NCBI GenBank assembly: GCA_018400545.1
Contig: JAGYLT010000101.1
Span: 1 to 7,714 of the forward strand
Length of the DNA stretch: 7,714 nt
Direction of reading: 5' to 3'
Origin: Bacteroidales bacterium
GTDB lineage: Bacteria; Bacteroidota; Bacteroidia; Bacteroidales; 4484-276
Shown here: positions 6,627 through 7,714 of the stretch, piece after piece
How the letters are laid out: each line of letters starts with the position of its first letter
Numbering within the stretch: the first letter of the stretch is position 1
Position numbers and translations under genes: made by a program
The notes under the pieces: model-generated
Told to the model about the DNA's origin: nothing
The model's database searches: none
What the model saw: the letters and a program-made list of their open reading frames with translations, nothing else

Positions 6627-7714
6627 CAGGATAAGCCTAATTATCTGGGTCAGACCAATACCATTACCACTGCGGTTCCGTTTCTGCTCATTGCCCCTGA
6701 CGCCCGCTCCGGAGCTATGGGAGACGCGGGTGTTTCAAGTACACCAGATGCAAGTTCGATGCACTGGAACCCTGCCAAGTATGCCTTCATCGAATCAAAA
6801 GCTGGATTTTCTGCATCTTACAGTCCGTGGCTTAGGGCTATCGTAAGTGATATCAACCTGGCATATGTGGCCGGCTATTACCGTCTGGACGACAGATCAG
6901 CAATAGCAGGGTCGTTGCTGTATTTTACCCTCGGTGATATCACGTTTACCGATATCCAGGGATCAACCATCGGGAACTACCGCCCCAATGAATTTTCGAT
7001 TGACGCGACTTATTCAAGGAAATTCTCCGATACCTGGTCGGGAGCGGTTGCCGCAAGATATATCAACTCGAACCTGACCCAAGGTGTAAATGTTGCCGGA
7101 CAGGCCACCAAACCCGGACAATCCGTAGCTGCCGACGTTGCCGTTTATCACCAAAGTGAACTCAACTGGAGGGATTTTGAATATGCCGAATTTGCTTTTG
7201 GTATCAACATTTCAAACATCGGTACCAAGATATCCTATTCCGATGCTACTACTGAAAAAGATTTTATTCCGACCAACCTGCGTTTCGGGCCAAGACTTAC
7301 CCTCGACCTGGATGATTACAACAGGTTGAGTTTTATGATTGACGTGAATAAGCTGCTTGTTCCAACACCACCGATTTATGATTCCACAGGAAATACCCAG
7401 CCCGAAAATATCATTGCCGGAAAAGACCCGAATGTTTCGGTTGTGGAAGGTATCATCCAGTCGTGGTACGATGCACCCGATGGCTTTGAAGAAGAGATGC
7501 GCGAGTTCTATTTTTCAACCGGTGTGGAATACTGGTACAACAAAGTGTTTGCTGTGCGCGGAGGATTCTTTTATGAAGACAGGCTTAAAGGAAACCGGAA
7601 GTATTTCACCCTCGGTGCCGGTTTAAAATACAATGTGTTTGGACTGGATTTCTCATATCTGATCCCACTGGAGCAGCAAAACCCGCTGGAAAACACACTG
7701 CGATTTACCCTCAC
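6564..7714 (+). CDS. porV: T9SS outer-membrane beta-barrel PorV (3' truncated)
   Basis: Outer-membrane barrel of the T9SS (PorV/LptO, FadL-like fold). It takes CTD-bearing cargo from the translocon and brings it to PorU in the attachment complex. The frame runs without a stop from 6564 to the right edge, giving about 383 residues; P. gingivalis PorV is about 390, so only a few codons should be missing. Start choice: ATG 6564 opens a signal peptide (MIKK, hydrophobic core, likely cut after AYS at residue 21) and no ATG lies between the in-frame TAA at 6477 and this site. Family marks are FLLIAPDARSGAMGDAGV (40-57), WNPAKYAF (68-75), LLVPTPPIY, the AGKDPNVSVVEGI segment, and the terminal NPLENTLRF strand. 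The body alternates polar and aromatic residues like barrel strands. The location directly after porU is the family's usual one. Confidence 0.94.
   Translation, partial: MIKKSIAVIAACIFLVNLAYSQDKPNYLGQTNTITTAVPFLLIAPDARSGAMGDAGVSSTPDASSMHWNPAKYAFIESKAGFSASYSPWLRAIVSDINLAYVAGYYRLDDRSAIAGSLLYFTLGDITFTDIQGSTIGNYRPNEFSIDATYSRKFSDTWSGAVAARYINSNLTQGVNVAGQATKPGQSVAADVAVYHQSELNWRDFEYAEFAFGINISNIGTKISYSDATTEKDFIPTNLRFGPRLTLDLDDYNRLSFMIDVNKLLVPTPPIYDSTGNTQPENIIAGKDPNVSVVEGIIQSWYDAPDGFEEEMREFYFSTGVEYWYNKVFAVRGGFFYEDRLKGNRKYFTLGAGLKYNVFGLDFSYLIPLEQQNPLENTLRFTL

Noticed and set aside
7138..7626. Two plus-strand frames (63 and 89 codons) near the right edge
   Set aside because: Both are out of frame within porV, whose own frame is open from 6480 to the edge and matches the PorV family throughout.

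Overview
This window looks like a Bacteroidota (Bacteroidetes) chromosome, most plausibly a Bacteroidales-like lineage. The evidence is gene content: all three genes, on the + strand, belong to the outer-membrane end of the type IX secretion system (T9SS), which is confined to that phylum. The A-rich start regions, with no Shine-Dalgarno sequence at a normal distance, also fit. Genus and species cannot be read from the sequence.

Layout: (1) positions 3-2591 hold the 3' two thirds of a porU-type gene (gingipain-like peptidase C25 / T9SS sortase), cut by the left edge. (2) After a 61-bp gap, 2653-6474 holds a complete second porU-type gene of 1273 aa with its own signal peptide. (3) After an 89-bp gap, 6564-7714 holds porV, an outer-membrane beta-barrel, cut by the right edge probably within a few codons of its stop. 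There are no RNA genes, insertion sequences, CRISPR arrays or clear terminators. The short same-strand gaps suggest one operon.

The two porU copies are colinear. The catalytic His and Cys and the start of the C-terminal domain fall at the same offset (410 residues) in both, and the remaining lengths differ by one residue. Around the active site, 55 of 91 residues are identical by hand count, without gaps. This is an old tandem duplication in which both copies keep an intact His/Cys pair and a C-terminal T9SS sorting-type domain.

From family knowledge, PorV carries secreted cargo bearing C-terminal domains (CTDs) to PorU, which removes the CTD and attaches the cargo to a surface lipid anchor. 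A porU-porV neighbourhood is the expected arrangement. A doubled porU directly upstream of porV is the unusual point: it may mean two sortase specificities, or one sortase plus one exported relative with a different job.
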